From Mesostigma viride (taxonomy: Eukaryota > Streptophyta > Mesostigmatophyceae > Mesostigmatales > Mesostigmataceae): DNA of 64,000 nt. The stretch covers positions 221,381-285,380 of the forward strand of contig RPFO01000184.1 in the NCBI GenBank assembly GCA_009746045.1, written 5' to 3'. The position numbers were made by a program, and so were the translations under genes. Under the pieces are notes generated by a model. That model ran no database searches, was not told the origin of the DNA, and was given only the letters and a program-made list of their open reading frames with translations. Shown here piece by piece: positions 21,634 through 33,510 of this stretch. The stretch's first letter is position 1. Each line of letters opens with the position of its first letter.

Positions 21634-22748
21634 ATGGATTTAGGAAAAGTTCCAGTGAGGCTGCCAATACCATGGGCGTTGATTGTACGCAGCACCTCGT
21701 CCGGTACCAAGCATGGTGCTGCTTCCTTGTCGCTGTCCTCCTGCCCCGCAGTCGGCTGCTCTTCCTCGGATGGGCCTTCCTTGGATGCGCCTTCCTTGGG
21801 TGCGCCTTGCTTGGGTGCGCCTTCCTTGGGTGCGCCTTGCTTGGGTGCGCCTTCCTTGGGTGCGCCTTCCTTGGGTGTGCCTTCCCCGGATGCGCCATCC
21901 TTGGTTGCGTCAACCTCGGTGGAAGAAGCATTGTGGGAATGCGCAGATTGCGCCATACCAAACGTCCCTCAAGAGGCCGTCTGCATTGGGTGCATGCAAC
22001 CTCGGTGCATGGTCGAGTGGAAGTTCATTCCGCTGTCGAGCACAGGCGCTCGTTCTAGCCGTACTTGCCAGAATGTGAAGCACGTGGGGGAGACAGCTAA
22101 TATGTGGGGGGCGCTGGCTGCGGATGTCATGGAGTGTGTTCCTGCGTCTTATGCATGCGGCCAAGGTAGTAACACAGTGATCGCCGATGCTGGCACATCT
22201 TCCAGCACGGCGTCAGGCAGCGAGGGAGTTAGCGAAGGAGTTGCCAAGCAGTCCTCGCAGTCCAAGCAGTCCGGCCGGAGGGGCCGCAAGGGCAGGGCAA
22301 GGAAGGGCAAGGGCAGGCTGCGGGGAGCCCTAGGCCAGAAGAACGGCCAGGGAAAGCGTGGGGGGAGAGTTGCCCGAAAAAAGCAGGAGGTAATTAATCT
22401 TGAAGTGGTGGTGCCGAACTTCTTTGTATTGAAGGTCTTTAGTTGTTTTCAATTTTGTAATAAATTTAACGATTCTGCTCTAACGTCGTTGTTTGCATTT
22501 TGTTGCATGATGGATGTCCATGAAAAATGCAGTGTGTGAACATGGAGGGACGATCCAACAGCAGCTCATGCAACCGCGACGAGGGCCCCGGCGACGACGA
22601 TAACCCCGACAGCGGTGGCAGTTGGGGGGGTCTGCCTTGGAAACCTGTTTTTCCCAGCTCCCCCACCACAGCCACAGCCACAGCGTTTGATGGCGATTTG
22701 CCATCACGGGCCTTGCTCATGATCTTGCTCACAATCGGCGGTGTGGAG
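21634..22748 (+). CDS. Candidate two-exon gene with RanBP2-type zinc finger
   Basis: The ATG at 21634 sits in a near-ideal context (GCCGCCATGG). Exon 1 (21634-22389) encodes a Ser-rich region, about eight imperfect repeats of APSLGAPCLG, then a RanBP2-type finger WECADCAIPNVPQEAVCIGC (W-x-C-x2-C-x10-C-x2-C) and a strongly basic Gly/Lys/Arg tail. It can end at a GTAATT donor in phase 0. Exon 2 (22533-22748) follows a CAG acceptor in phase 0 and ends at a GTACGT donor. Further exons were not located. The basic tail and finger suggest RNA or protein binding. It could belong to a mobile element, since it lies between a LINE and a Mutator-like gene. Confidence 0.45.
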
Positions 22749-23998
22749 GTACGTGGGAAGTTTTAGTACGCGATAGTAATGCTTTTATAACCTCCGTGGA
22801 TTTAGCTGCACCACTTGGAAAATTGAAGAAGGTTAGCATTAATCAATATTCTTTTGTTTCTTAATTCACACTCGTTTCTTTCTATAACCTTTTTCCTGTG
22901 GGCAAGACACGCGAGTTGATGGTTGGTGTGACGCGCCTTTGGGTGGGCACCGTGGGGCTCACATCAATTTTTTTTGGCACTTTCAGGCCAAAAAATTATT
23001 TGACTGGCTTGCTAAAACATGTTGAACCCAGGTTTTGGGCCCAAGCGAGCACATATATATGGTAGTGTTTACCTGGATTAAACCGGACAACCCTGACAAG
23101 GTTAACTGTGACGTATAACAGCATAAGGTACATGGTATTTGACATTTTGGCCTATGGAGGGGCATGTAAATGACATCAATTGCTATCCTATGGACATGGA
23201 AACTTGAACATAAACTGAACTATGATGGATGAACATGCTTACATTGACAGGACTCAGTTTGCATCGAGCTTTTGATGTGTTTGTGACGTTTGGCAGCATA
23301 AACATCCCATTTTTTTGCTTTATTATACAATTTTAAATGTATAGAATGATTTCATTTTTAAATGTATAGAATGGTTAATCATTTTAAACCATGCAAAAAC
23401 TTTACAAGCACGCTTAAGATATGCATGATAGATCATAAAAAAAAGTTGGCTTGGTAAGAAGCTCAATTCGTGACAGAAAAAAGCATTAAATATGACGTTA
23501 TCACTCGATTTTCATGCATAATTAGCAAATCCAATTATCAAATACAGTTAGGTCACATGTTGTACATGATGTTAATTTATACATGTCTGTAGAAGTGGTC
23601 ATTTCGATGCATAACACATGAGTTACTGATTACACAAGCTGATTAAATGATAAACAAACACATGCTTAGAGCAGGCACCACCGTGCATCAAGGCGCGCCA
23701 AAGAGCAACCAATCATGGCAGCAATAAGGAGTGAGTCAGAGCACACCACTACATCCATCCATGCATGCATATTGCTGGGGCAGCGCCATGATTGTATAAA
23801 ACACCACGCCACTGCCTAAGACTCCAGCATTGGTGCAGCCCGCTGCCGCTTTATCGTCTGCCTCTCTCTCCTACTTGGGCTGCGCTGGAGGCCTGGCATG
23901 TGATCTAGTTGAGTCCTGCGCTGCTCCATTGTCACTACTTGCAGCAGCACACCCTTGGTCTTGCCCTTCTTGTTCGAGGCCAGGCGCCCATCCGCATG
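22749..23998. other. AT-rich intergenic or intronic stretch
   Basis: No coding signal. It is AT-rich with short repeats (for example ATTTTAAATGTATAGAATG twice near 23332-23375). It could be intron or spacer between the zinc-finger exons and the Mutator-like gene. Confidence 0.4.
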
Positions 23999-24597
23999 CA
24001 TGGATATGCATGGGGGGGGCAGGCATGCATGCGTGGGTGTGAGGGGGGCTGGCATGCATGCGTGTGTGGGGGGAGGGGCTGGCATGCATGCGTGGGTGTG
24101 GGGGGGGCTGGCATGCATGCGTGGGTGTGGGGGGGGCTGGCATGCATGCGTGGGTGTGGGGGGAGGCTGGCATATTCATGCCATGCGTGGGTGTGGGGGG
24201 GCTGGCATGCATGCGTGGGTGGGGGAGGGGGCTGGCATGCATGCGTGGGTGTGGGGGGAGCTGGCATGCATGCGTGGGTGTGGGGGGAGGCTGGCATATT
24301 CATGCCATGCGTGGGTGTGGGGGGGGCTGGCATGCATGCGTGGGTGGGGGAGGGGGCTGGCATGCATGCGTGTGTGGGGGGAGGGGCTGGCATGCATGCG
24401 TGTGTGGGGGGAGGGGCTGGCATGCATGCGTGGGTGTGGGGGGGGGCTGGCATGCATGCGTGGGTGTGGGGGGGAGCTGGCATGCATGCGTGTGTGTGGG
24501 GGGGGGGGCTGGCATGCATGCCTGCGCGGGTGTGTGGGGGGGCTGGCATGCATGCGTGGGTGTGGGTTGGGGCTGGCATGCATGCATGCGTGGGTGG
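23999..24597. repeat. About 29-bp minisatellite
   Basis: About twenty copies of a unit containing GGCTGGCATGCATGCGTGGG followed by a TGTGGGGGG run. Two copies carry a CATATTCATGCCATG variant. Translated frames on both strands are periodic artefacts. Confidence 0.95.
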
Positions 24598-24641
24598 AGG
24601 CCAGGTTTTTTAGAGAAAATATATTCTGCCCGCTGCGTGCT
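24595..24641 (+). repeat. 47-bp dispersed repeat, copy 1
   Basis: It contains TTTTAGAGAAAATATATTCT and CTGCCCGCTGCGTGC. Two inverted copies lie at 34675-34719 and 34748-34795. All copies can be read as [11 protein letters not shown]. It lies immediately upstream of the first called exon of the Mutator-like gene. Confidence 0.8.
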
Positions 24642-24654
24642 GCGTGGAAGAATA

Positions 24655-27600
24655 ATGCAGATGAATCCAGGTCCTTTTCAGCCCGTCCGGCAACTTTGTG
24701 GGAAGTGGGCCGAGTCGGTGCTGCGCACGTCATGGACGCAGCAAATACCAGCGGTCGCAAATGCCATCTGTCGCGCCACGGTGTATTCCGACGAGGAGAG
24801 TGCGGCAAAGGTGAGTGTTTTAAGGAAAATGCTTTATCATCTGCCAAATCACCTCTTGTACGTGCCGTGCTCGTGCCCATGCCACTGTGCTTATCCATGT
24901 GTGGTATCAGTGAAACCCATCACGTTGCGACCAACATATCTTGCCAATGGCATGTATGGTTGAAACTTGTTTTTAAATAATAATCATATTATTACTAAAG
25001 AATCGCCAGTGTCATGTTCTTTCTTGTTCTTTTCCGCCCGTGGAATCGTTTTGTATGTACATGACAAACCCCCCAGGTTAAGGTTGCGGCTGTGATTGCA
25101 GCGGCTTTGGCTGGCGGAGGTGCCGGATCTGTGGCTTATGCAATTGGAGATGAGGACTTGCATTCCAACATGGCGACCTCACCGAATATGGCCCTGGCAA
25201 GTTCTCTCGCTTTCATCCAGTGATTGTTTTAGGCTTGTAAAGATGCTGCTTTTCATCTTTGCTTGAGTACATCGTGACGTGGAAGTGTGGCATTGCAACC
25301 GCATATTTCAATGCGTGCCGCATGTCTGATGCAGCACCATGGCTAATCTGTGTCAAGAATCACGGCGTGAAGAATGGAGGGTAAAATTGTAATACAATAC
25401 CAGACGAGATGTTTTATTTTGGCATGCTAATGCTCTCGCTCCCTTTGTGTGCATCAACATGGAGGTGTTACATCCTGTGTTCGGGGACATTGCTTTGCAT
25501 TTCAGCCCAGCTTTGCGTCCGCCCACATGCTGGCAGGCTCACTCCCTGATGCTCAACCACGGCGCAGCCCCCGCAACCTCACGATGGGCCTGTGTCCCGG
25601 CTCCCAAGCGTCGCCTCCATTTCCTCAAGCATCAGCGGTTCCTCACAGCCCCTGCACCGCTATGGTAATCGTTCCTGCCCAGGCAAGTTCGGAACATGCT
25701 GGGCTGGATGTAAACACTAGCTGGCCCTCTTTTCCGGCCATGGAAGCAGCTGTGCTAGCATATGCACATGAGTGGAATTTTCATGTTTCGCGTACGCGCA
25801 CGTGGAATTTTAAGCCAGGTACAGTCCCTGAGCACTTGAATGACCATGAAGGCTGTCCAGACGGAGGGAGGGAAAAACAAGTCCCGCAGAGGGGCAAGTG
25901 GCAGTGTGGGCATGGGTCACAGGTGGACAAGGATGGCGACGCCTCCTCCTCATGTGGGTATATTCTCAACTACGCGTATGCACCGACTTGCAAAGCCTAT
26001 CGCATCACAAAGCACAACCTTCATCACAATCACCAGCTGCGGGGACGGGTACAAGTAGATGGCAAAGTTTTTGTCACACGGCAGAAGGAGTTGAGCGCAC
26101 AAGAGCACGAGTACATAAAGCAGCATGCGTGCCTTGGTAGCGATGTTGGCCAGCTAAAACATGGATTTGAGGCAATGTTCCCGGGGCGGCATTGTTCCGA
26201 GGTCTTGTTCAATCGCTTGTACACTCAGTGGAAGGGGGATACTGTTGGGATTGACCCAGATTCGATACAAAAGCTTTTTCACCTTGGCATGGACCTCAGG
26301 GCAAATGGTGGGGTGTTTGGGTTCAAGTTGGATGAGAATCGCAGGATCCAAAGGATGCACTTCATGAGAAAGAGTATGTCATCATATGCTCGCATCTATG
26401 GGGACTTTGTGCAGTTAGATGGGACCGCCAACTGCAACGCATTTGGTATGCAGTTGATGATATGGCTAGGAGTAGATTGCCTTGGCCGCTCTTTCATGTT
26501 AGGCCATGCGTTCCACCCAAGTGAGAAGTCCGATTATATAATAGAGGCCATGGAGGATTTCGGGTGGGTGCGCAGCACGAGCACAACTGAGGGTAGTACG
26601 GTTCCACATCTTACAAGCGTGCGCAGGCTAGCGTACGGGCCAACTGTCAACACATCTTGTGAAGCAGGGCCAAGCAATGCCGTGCCCTCGAGACCTCCTA
26701 GCACTAGCGATTTCATACAAGCGGCGCAGTGTGAGGTGCCGGACTTGCCCAGCTCCTCACCACGTTTTAAGCGGAAGCATGGAAACATGGTGGCGAGCTT
26801 GGGGGAGAAATGGCATCCACATAGCACTCTCATGACCGATGGGGGGGCCTGCTTTCCCCTTGTTGCTAACACATTTGGCATGGACCACGTTTTGTGCGTG
26901 GATCATTACAAGGATCTTGCGCTGCGACATTCAACGGCCCTGCCCTCTGCGGTATGTTATTTGTGTCATTCTTGTATAAGCTAGAGCTAGGTTTCTAGAA
27001 ATTTTTTGATGTTGCTTGATTTCTAGTGAACTATTTTTTTTTAGAAGGGCGACGTCATTATGGTCACGTCAATGCTACCCCACATTTGGCCCACACCGTA
27101 GCAAGTTGTTCTTTCCCATCCCATGTACGCTCCAGCTACCTAGCCCCCAGCCCATCCTTGTAAAGGTTGTTGTAAGTTGCCCCATCCAACCCTTTCTTTA
27201 TGCATGGGAGCAATTTACAAACTTGATTGCGATAGATCACGTATCACGGCCTTATGACCATGGCCTGCCTCGTCATGTCTGCAACCTTGTTGCCATGGCA
27301 TGTAGCTTTTTTTAATGATTATATATCTAAATTGTTTGTCTTGTGTGGTTACCTTCGGTGGTGCTCATGCTCATGTCTCTCATATCGCAGGAGGAGAAAG
27401 TGGCGTTCATCAAAGGTTGGAGCAAGTGCCTCTTCACCGACTACCCAAACGAGGGAGCGTTGGACCTTGCCCTGAAAGACTTGTTAACTGCCGCAGGCAC
27501 TAGTACAGCTGCAACGAATGCCGTAAAACGTATGGTGGCGGACAAGCTTTCTGTTTGTAGATTCCATACTTGTAAGGTGTTTACTTGCGGGCATGTGGCG

Positions 27601-28584
27601 ACTCAGCGTGTGGAAGGATATAACTCAAAAATTAAGAGAGGCGACAGGAACAACACCTTACGCACAGCAACGTTCTACGATACCACCAAGCTTGTTTTCA
27701 CGCTGCAAGAAAATGCCGGCAGGGAGGCTTGCCACGAGCTTGTGACTTGCATACAGGAGAAGAGGGAATGGTCACAATTTGTGAAGAAGAAGTGGGACGA
27801 GGAGTTTCAGCTCATGGATGGCTTGCATGCCAACATTGTAAGCGAGGACGACAACTGCTGGCATATTTCAGTGTTCCCCTCGAACCGCCCGGCTTCATCG
27901 CATGCGGTCTTTGTCCCCAAAGGCTCTGAGACTCACCCAACTTGTTCGTGCCCCTACTACACGAGCATTTTGATCCCATGTCGGCACATTTGTGTTGCGT
28001 GTGTGTTTGTTGGCAAGTCCCGGCAGGCCGCTGATCTGCCACCTAGGTGGTTGATACGGTATCACCCATGGTATGGAACCGCTCTTTCAACAATGGGCAT
28101 TGAGCCTGCTAAGGAGTCTGTGGCACCGTCCCTAGTGGTACCACGTGCCGGCGATGGAGGTGGTGATCAACGCAATGGGGGACATGGTGATGATGTTGGA
28201 AGTGGTAGTCGTGACAACGCTGGAAAGCAAGATGTTGGTGATGAAGACAATAAGTGGATGGTTACGAGTGAGGAGTATCATGCTGTGGCGGTTCCCCTGA
28301 AGAATATTAAGCAGGCCATGCGTCAAAAGGTTACTCAAGCCGGAGATGAACTGGCTGCACTCGTTGACGGAGATGTAGACACGTTCAAATATGCGCTGGC
28401 TGGTTTGATTAAGTGGACAAAAATTGTGAAGAAGCGGAAGGCTGACAAGACCACGCCCGCACCCATTGTCCATGTATCTGGTGTGGGTGATGTCCGGCCT
28501 CTTCCTAAAACCCTGGGTACTCTAGGGCGTCCTTGCAAGGATATGGCGGCAGCAATGAACGTTTTCACATCAGTTGATAAGTAA
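24655..28584 (+). CDS. Mutator-like (MULE/FAR1-type) transposase, four exons
   Basis: The proposed model joins 24655-24810, 25077-25196, 25506-26951 and 27391-28584, all in phase 0. Donors are GTGAGT, GCAAGT (GC type) and GTATGT; acceptors all end in AG. The protein is about 970 residues. A FAR1/WRKY-GCM1-like zinc region (GKWQCGHG ... SSSCGY ... HHNHQL) comes first, then the MULE DDE core (DFVQLDGTANCNAF for D1, LMTDGGACFPLV for D2, an insertion of about 70 residues between them, VEGYNSKIK near E) and a SWIM finger (CSCPYYTSILIPCRHIC). Exons 3 and 4 join as LPSA-EEKVAFIKGW. Exons 1 and 2 are less certain. No disabling mutation is seen. No terminal inverted repeats were resolved, so an active element or a domesticated gene are both possible. 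Confidence 0.8.
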
Positions 28585-29020
28585 ACTGAAAGTGATTGAA
28601 AGTTACGTTTTGGGAATCATGTCAATCGTATCTTTTTGGGAGGTACACAACCACCTACTAAATGGTGTCACGTCCCTGATCGCTTACTTATTAGATCCAC
28701 ATGGAATAAGTGGTACTCATTCCTGTAAGGTCCTTGTGTGGAGCCCTTCCTTCTTCTCGTTGTGTATAAAATAAGGGTTGACAGTCACGTTAGTGTGTGA
28801 GGAAGGTACCCGTGCGTGATGCAGTGGCACGTGCATTTAGTTTAATTTTAGTAATTAATTAAATTTTGACTTCAATCCATGGCACGTACTCGCAGCTAGA
28901 TTAATTAAGCTCGATAGTTGCCAGTAAATTGAATTAAAACATGACTCCGGTCGATTAATTAAGTAATGACTCCGTAGTGATTCGGGCTTTGGTGCCCACG
29001 ACGAAAACTAGATAACTATT

Positions 29021-29665
29021 AATTAATTAGTTAATGTACACGCGAGTGCGCGACGTGAGCATAATGCCTACGCTGGTTGTCTCCTTGACAAGTCCTCAGC
29101 GTATTACATATTAATTATTAATAGTGTGGGGGAAGGCTCCCTCCAAGTTTCAGCCCAATCCAAGGTCATATTTTGGGAGCATGACCCACCCCTGGCTATA
29201 TAACGGCGGGCACGTGTTAGCGCGCACAAGGGACCATGCCACCCCCCTGGCCATGGCCAACCCCCCAAACGATGGACCTGCACGCCCCCACTTTGCCCAC
29301 ATGATGGGCTAGTGTGGGGGAAGGCTCCCTCCAAGTTTCAGCCCAATCCAAGGTCGTGATTTCTTTTATTAATTAATTGGATTACTTAATAAATTGCATT
29401 TTTAAAAAATTGAATTATAACATGCCTCCGTGGGGAGATCATGTACCACATATTCCTTGATGGGTGGGTGGAGGTGGGAGAAGCCGCGTAATCGAACGTC
29501 ATTTGCATATTCAGGCCCTTCGAGCGCCAGTGGGTGTTGAGCGAATGGAGCCTAGCTGGCCCAGGCCAGGCCGATGCGATTAATTGCCGATACGATTAAT
29601 TGCATATCTATGCTCAATGGACACACATTAATTAATTAATAGACACGTGACTGCGTGACGTGGAC
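29021..29665. repeat. (ATTA)n motifs and a 46-bp direct repeat
   Basis: A 46-bp sequence beginning TAGTGTGGGGGAAGGCTCCC occurs at 29122-29167 and again at 29310-29355, flanking 142 bp. An (ATTA)n plus CACGTGACTG motif lies at 29622-29665 and a diverged one at 29021-29060. No gene is present. Confidence 0.7.
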
Positions 29666-29696
29666 GCACATGTGATTTATGGATAGGCCTTTTCAT

Positions 29697-29938
29697 GCAT
29701 CAATCTCAAAGAGACAACCAGCGCAGGCCAGAAATCGGGAGAATCCGGACCATGGTAGCTCGAGCCTGCCGTTATCTTTTCCGCGTTTTCGAGTCGTTCA
29801 GGATGATGAAGATGAATGGTGATGGAAATGTGTATCCTTGTGCATTGAAATTATGGCTGGCTTACGTGTGGAGCGACTAGATGACCTAGACGGTGGGGCC
29901 GGAAACAGCATGCTTGATCAGGGCGTGTGTTTCTAGCC
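29697..29938 (+). repeat. Long inverted repeat, left arm
   Basis: About 240 bp matching the reverse complement of 36062-36281 at roughly 85-90%, with one short insertion. Shared strings include GACCATGGTAGCTCGAGCCT and GAGCGACTAGATGACCTAGA. It can encode RRPEIGRIRTMVARACRYL. Confidence 0.8.
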
Positions 29939-30262
29939 TAACTGGCCGGGAGTGTCTAGTGGTGAGCACCATTGCTGCGATCGCTCTCCCACCATTTACG
30001 AGGAAATACCCGCAAATGGAAAACCACTGAAAAGGTCTAGCTAGTCAGTCATCACGTTAGCCATGCCATGATTCCAAACGTCCAAGAACTGCACACGGTG
30101 CAAAGGCAAAAAGCCGGAGGACAGCACTTTCAAATGTGCGGCGGGAACCAAAAGCCCGCGGATGCCAGAAAACATCGTGTTGCGGCAGCGACGCGACGAT
30201 GTGGACAACGAATCCAGTGCCAAGCTCGGAACGGCCGCAAAGGAGATCTGGCATCACAGGGT

Positions 30263-33200
30263 TCAGATGTGCGGAGATACTATGCGATCCAGCCGGTCCA
30301 CGACCTGTTTGTAGAGCTTGTGCCAAGGGGCAGCACCGAACAGATGTGGGTGACGTTGCAAAAAACATCGGACTTGACGGAGCATAATGGCTCGGTCATA
30401 GTCTTTGACCAGTAAACGCTGCAAGAGTTCAACAAGAGTCGTGATGAAATCAACACGATAAGAACAAAGACGGGAAAAACGATGTAACTGAGAAAGAACA
30501 ACACCATATTTTGCTGTGTGGGAAAGGAGACTGTGAATATCGGGGTAACGAATAAAAGGAATTTGCTGGTATTTAGGATCCTTGCGCTTATCATAGACAG
30601 CCGTACGCCAGCCCTTCTTGTTATGGGTAATGTTAAGATCGAGGTAATTGCAATGAGTATCCTCCGACGTGAGCTTTAATGTGAGGGACGCTTGCGGGTA
30701 GATGCCAGGCAGACCAGCGGTGATATACAAATGGGTTGCGAAATCAGGGTTGTCGAAAGCGATGACATCATCAATGTATCGACATGTATGGATAAAACGC
30801 CTGATGAGAACATCATCGTTTGAGGCAATGAGATTCTCCATGAATGCAAGCTCATAAGTGTATAGATAGAGGTTTGCAAGGAGCCCGGCACAGTTAGTGC
30901 CCATAGGGATGCCGATAGCTTGTTGGTATACATTGCCCGCAAAACAGATGAAGGTGTTATCAACAAGATAAGAGATCCAATGGACAAGGTCAGCCTTCGT
31001 GATAATATAATTATAACCATCCCACACGATAGCACCTGCCGCGATCCCTGAGAGCCACGTTGCCGTGGGCTTGGTCTGAGAAACACGCACGTGCAGGTGG
31101 TTGCGCCCGTGAGGCCTACGTGCATACAGACGAGTAAGGAGGCTATCTAAACGAGCTTTCAAATCGTGCAAATCTAGTGTGGTATATAGAGTGGTGAAAT
31201 CATAGGTGGCTATGGGCATAGGTATACGTTTCTCTGCTGCTGTCTTAGAACGGCTAAGGGCGGCAAGGCGTAGGCGTACTTGGGCTGAGTCTATGACGAT
31301 CCAACTACCAGCGCATTCATACCCGGCATTCGACAGCACCTCCACCCATAATGCATTGGCTTCGGGGAGAAGAGCATTCAAAGCATGGCAGATGAGTTTC
31401 GAGAGAGGCATCAGTGGGGCTGAATGCGACGCAGCAATGGTGCGCAAAGCAACAGGAGTTTTGTGCAGCTTAAGAGTGAGATACAGATATGGGAACGTAG
31501 TGGTGGTGGCGCGTCGCTGCCGCTTAAGGAATGCCCGAGCAAAAATGTTTTGGCTGTGCAGAAAAGCCCGATGAGCAGCAGTGATACTGGCGGTGGACTG
31601 TGCACGCTGAACATAGGTAGGGCTGGACGCCAACTCGTGTTGCAAAGTAGCAAGGTAGTGCTTCTTGCATATGAAAGCAAAGTTGTTGGCACTCTTGTCA
31701 ACACACGTGATGATAAAGTCCTGCTTGAAGTGGTCCAGAAGTGCTTTATCTGTGGTGTTGAGCCAGGTGGTGCGGTGGACCTGCTGGAGACGGTAATCAA
31801 GCCTGGTGAGACGTGCATTGCATTCGTGAATGACGGCGCGAAACCACGGTTCCATGGCAAGGGGAGCAAGCTGTAGGTCCGTGCTCATGGCATTGCAGAA
31901 TTTGCGCAGTGATGTGGAGAGCAGTGCATTCACCTCTTTGGCACACGTGCGCTGGACCCACGGCCGAAACTTGGTGCCTTTGGCAAAAAGGTCTACAAGC
32001 GTGTGGCTCGGCAGGATGCTGAGGTCAGCGGTCATGACGTGCTGTGAGGTGGGATCAAGGTACTTGAAATACCGTTGTTGTTGGCAGGGGCAGGGCCCTG
32101 CCAAGATGGTGGCCAGCTCGGTGGGCGTTGTATCGCGGCTGACCTTCCCGTTGCTGAAAACCATTTGTCCCAAGGTGGGAGAGTAATGCCAGGCGGCAAT
32201 GGGAGTGCCGAAAGTGTTGCGCACCACGAGCGGCATCGCAGCCTGCACTTGCGGCAAATGCAGAATGTGTGGCAAACACAGCTCATCCATCGCAGCATGA
32301 ATGAAAGGTGAGATCAGCAAACGGCGCGGACGCAGTGCATCTGCATTCCCATTGACACGGTGCCGAATGATACGTGAGAGAAGGCCTCGCAGACTAGTGG
32401 CATGGGAGCGGGGGACTTGCAGATCAGCTGGGGAGCACGACCCGACGGCAATGTGTAAGCTGGTAAGCTTCTTCAAGCTGCATGCTTCGAGATAGGATGC
32501 ATGAAAGTTGCCGCGTTGCATAAGCCGAGACATGTGACGTAAGCAGCGGAGACTGGTGGAGTAAAGGGAAGGATCGGTGGACACATGTGTGGAAGGTGGA
32601 GGGGCCGGGGTGACGCTGGGGGGATAGGGGCGATATGGGTGGAGATTGTGCTTCAGACGCCAGGCACGGATGAACATAAGAGGGCGGGGACGGAGGGGAG
32701 GCGGGCGGCGGCGAGACCGAGCTTTGAAACTCTTGCCTTCAATGCAAAAACCGTGGGGCAGAAATGCATGTAACATTCGTTTCCAAAACGTTTCCCGATG
32801 CCCTGCGGCTTTGCGAAAAGCGGCGCCGGTAAAGGTGCCGGGGATATGTTCCAAGGGGACGACTCGCCAATCCCACCACCCGTATTGGGCCATGGCGCCA
32901 TGTAGGGGGGTGTCGTCGTTGGCGGCAGGGCGGCCAATATGAAGGCGGCGTGCCGCTCGGACATGTTCCTGAAAACGCGTCCAGGCATCCCGTTGCGTCT
33001 GGCCAACGTAGATACGCTGAGGGTACCTGCGGTTGTAAATGGCATAAATGACGCGATGGGTGCTTACGGGGTGTGGGCGAGTGGAGTTGGTAAGCGACAA
33101 ATGCGTGCGCTGTAAGCGCCGGAGGCGACGTAGAGTATGGTCATCCTTGCAGTGATGGTTATGGCGCGTGTTGATGCGACAACGCTTCCGCCATGCCTGT

Positions 33201-33319
33201 GAGGAGATACGATAGGGGAACTGCCGAGAAATAGCAGTGTACTTCCGGTAATCAATGCCACTGGATTGCCGTATTCTGTGGAGGGTAAGAGCATGCCAGA
33301 AAGTCATAAGGTGTTTCAT
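30263..33319 (-). CDS. Penelope-like retroelement protein, N-terminal GIY-YIG endonuclease + RT
   Basis: An intact 1018-residue frame. A basic N-terminal region is followed by a GIY-YIG nuclease at about residues 88-200 (VIYAIYN ... RIYVGQT, then RFQEHVRAAR, then the glutamate in HRETFWKRML). A linker carries a CxC motif (LAGPCPCQQQRYFKYLDP, about 410). The RT core follows: TYDFTTLYTTLDL (motif A, about 690), QAIGIPMGTNCAGLLANLYL (motif B), RYIDDVIAFD (motif C, YIDD), and NYLDLNITH. This order, nuclease before RT with a CxC linker, is the permuted type described as Naiad/Chlamys; Chlamys elements occur in green algae. The expected function is target-primed reverse transcription with nicking by the GIY-YIG domain. 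All key motifs are present, so it may be active. The neighbouring (ATTA)n microsatellites fit the known insertion preference of this clade. Confidence 0.93.
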   Translation of the reverse strand: MKHLMTFWHALTLHRIRQSSGIDYRKYTAISRQFPYRISSQAWRKRCRINTRHNHHCKDDHTLRRLRRLQRTHLSLTNSTRPHPVSTHRVIYAIYNRRYPQRIYVGQTQRDAWTRFQEHVRAARRLHIGRPAANDDTPLHGAMAQYGWWDWRVVPLEHIPGTFTGAAFRKAAGHRETFWKRMLHAFLPHGFCIEGKSFKARSRRRPPPLRPRPLMFIRAWRLKHNLHPYRPYPPSVTPAPPPSTHVSTDPSLYSTSLRCLRHMSRLMQRGNFHASYLEACSLKKLTSLHIAVGSCSPADLQVPRSHATSLRGLLSRIIRHRVNGNADALRPRRLLISPFIHAAMDELCLPHILHLPQVQAAMPLVVRNTFGTPIAAWHYSPTLGQMVFSNGKVSRDTTPTELATILAGPCPCQQQRYFKYLDPTSQHVMTADLSILPSHTLVDLFAKGTKFRPWVQRTCAKEVNALLSTSLRKFCNAMSTDLQLAPLAMEPWFRAVIHECNARLTRLDYRLQQVHRTTWLNTTDKALLDHFKQDFIITCVDKSANNFAFICKKHYLATLQHELASSPTYVQRAQSTASITAAHRAFLHSQNIFARAFLKRQRRATTTTFPYLYLTLKLHKTPVALRTIAASHSAPLMPLSKLICHALNALLPEANALWVEVLSNAGYECAGSWIVIDSAQVRLRLAALSRSKTAAEKRIPMPIATYDFTTLYTTLDLHDLKARLDSLLTRLYARRPHGRNHLHVRVSQTKPTATWLSGIAAGAIVWDGYNYIITKADLVHWISYLVDNTFICFAGNVYQQAIGIPMGTNCAGLLANLYLYTYELAFMENLIASNDDVLIRRFIHTCRYIDDVIAFDNPDFATHLYITAGLPGIYPQASLTLKLTSEDTHCNYLDLNITHNKKGWRTAVYDKRKDPKYQQIPFIRYPDIHSLLSHTAKYGVVLSQLHRFSRLCSYRVDFITTLVELLQRLLVKDYDRAIMLRQVRCFLQRHPHLFGAAPWHKLYKQVVDRLDRIVSPHI

Positions 33320-33510
33320 GATGATTCAGATGCACTGAGAGCTAAGACATCAAACAGAACCAGAGCGGAGCATATTGAGGTAAGTCAATATTCATTGCGT
33401 AACACCCGTTACGCGATAGCGGTGGTCCATGATGCATCTCCCCGGGGCAGGATGTGGCTAACAACACAGCTGAATGGACTCTATCTGTTGCTGAATGGAA
33501 TCTATTTATG

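Noticed and set aside
21419-21961. Minus-strand Lys/Ala/Pro repeat protein opposite the RanBP2-type gene
   Set aside because: A shadow of the same short tandem repeat; the plus strand has the zinc finger, Kozak context and splice sites.
23816-24980. Long periodic His/Cys or Trp/Gly-rich frames
   Set aside because: About twenty copies of a 29-bp minisatellite; overlapping frames on both strands are equally open.
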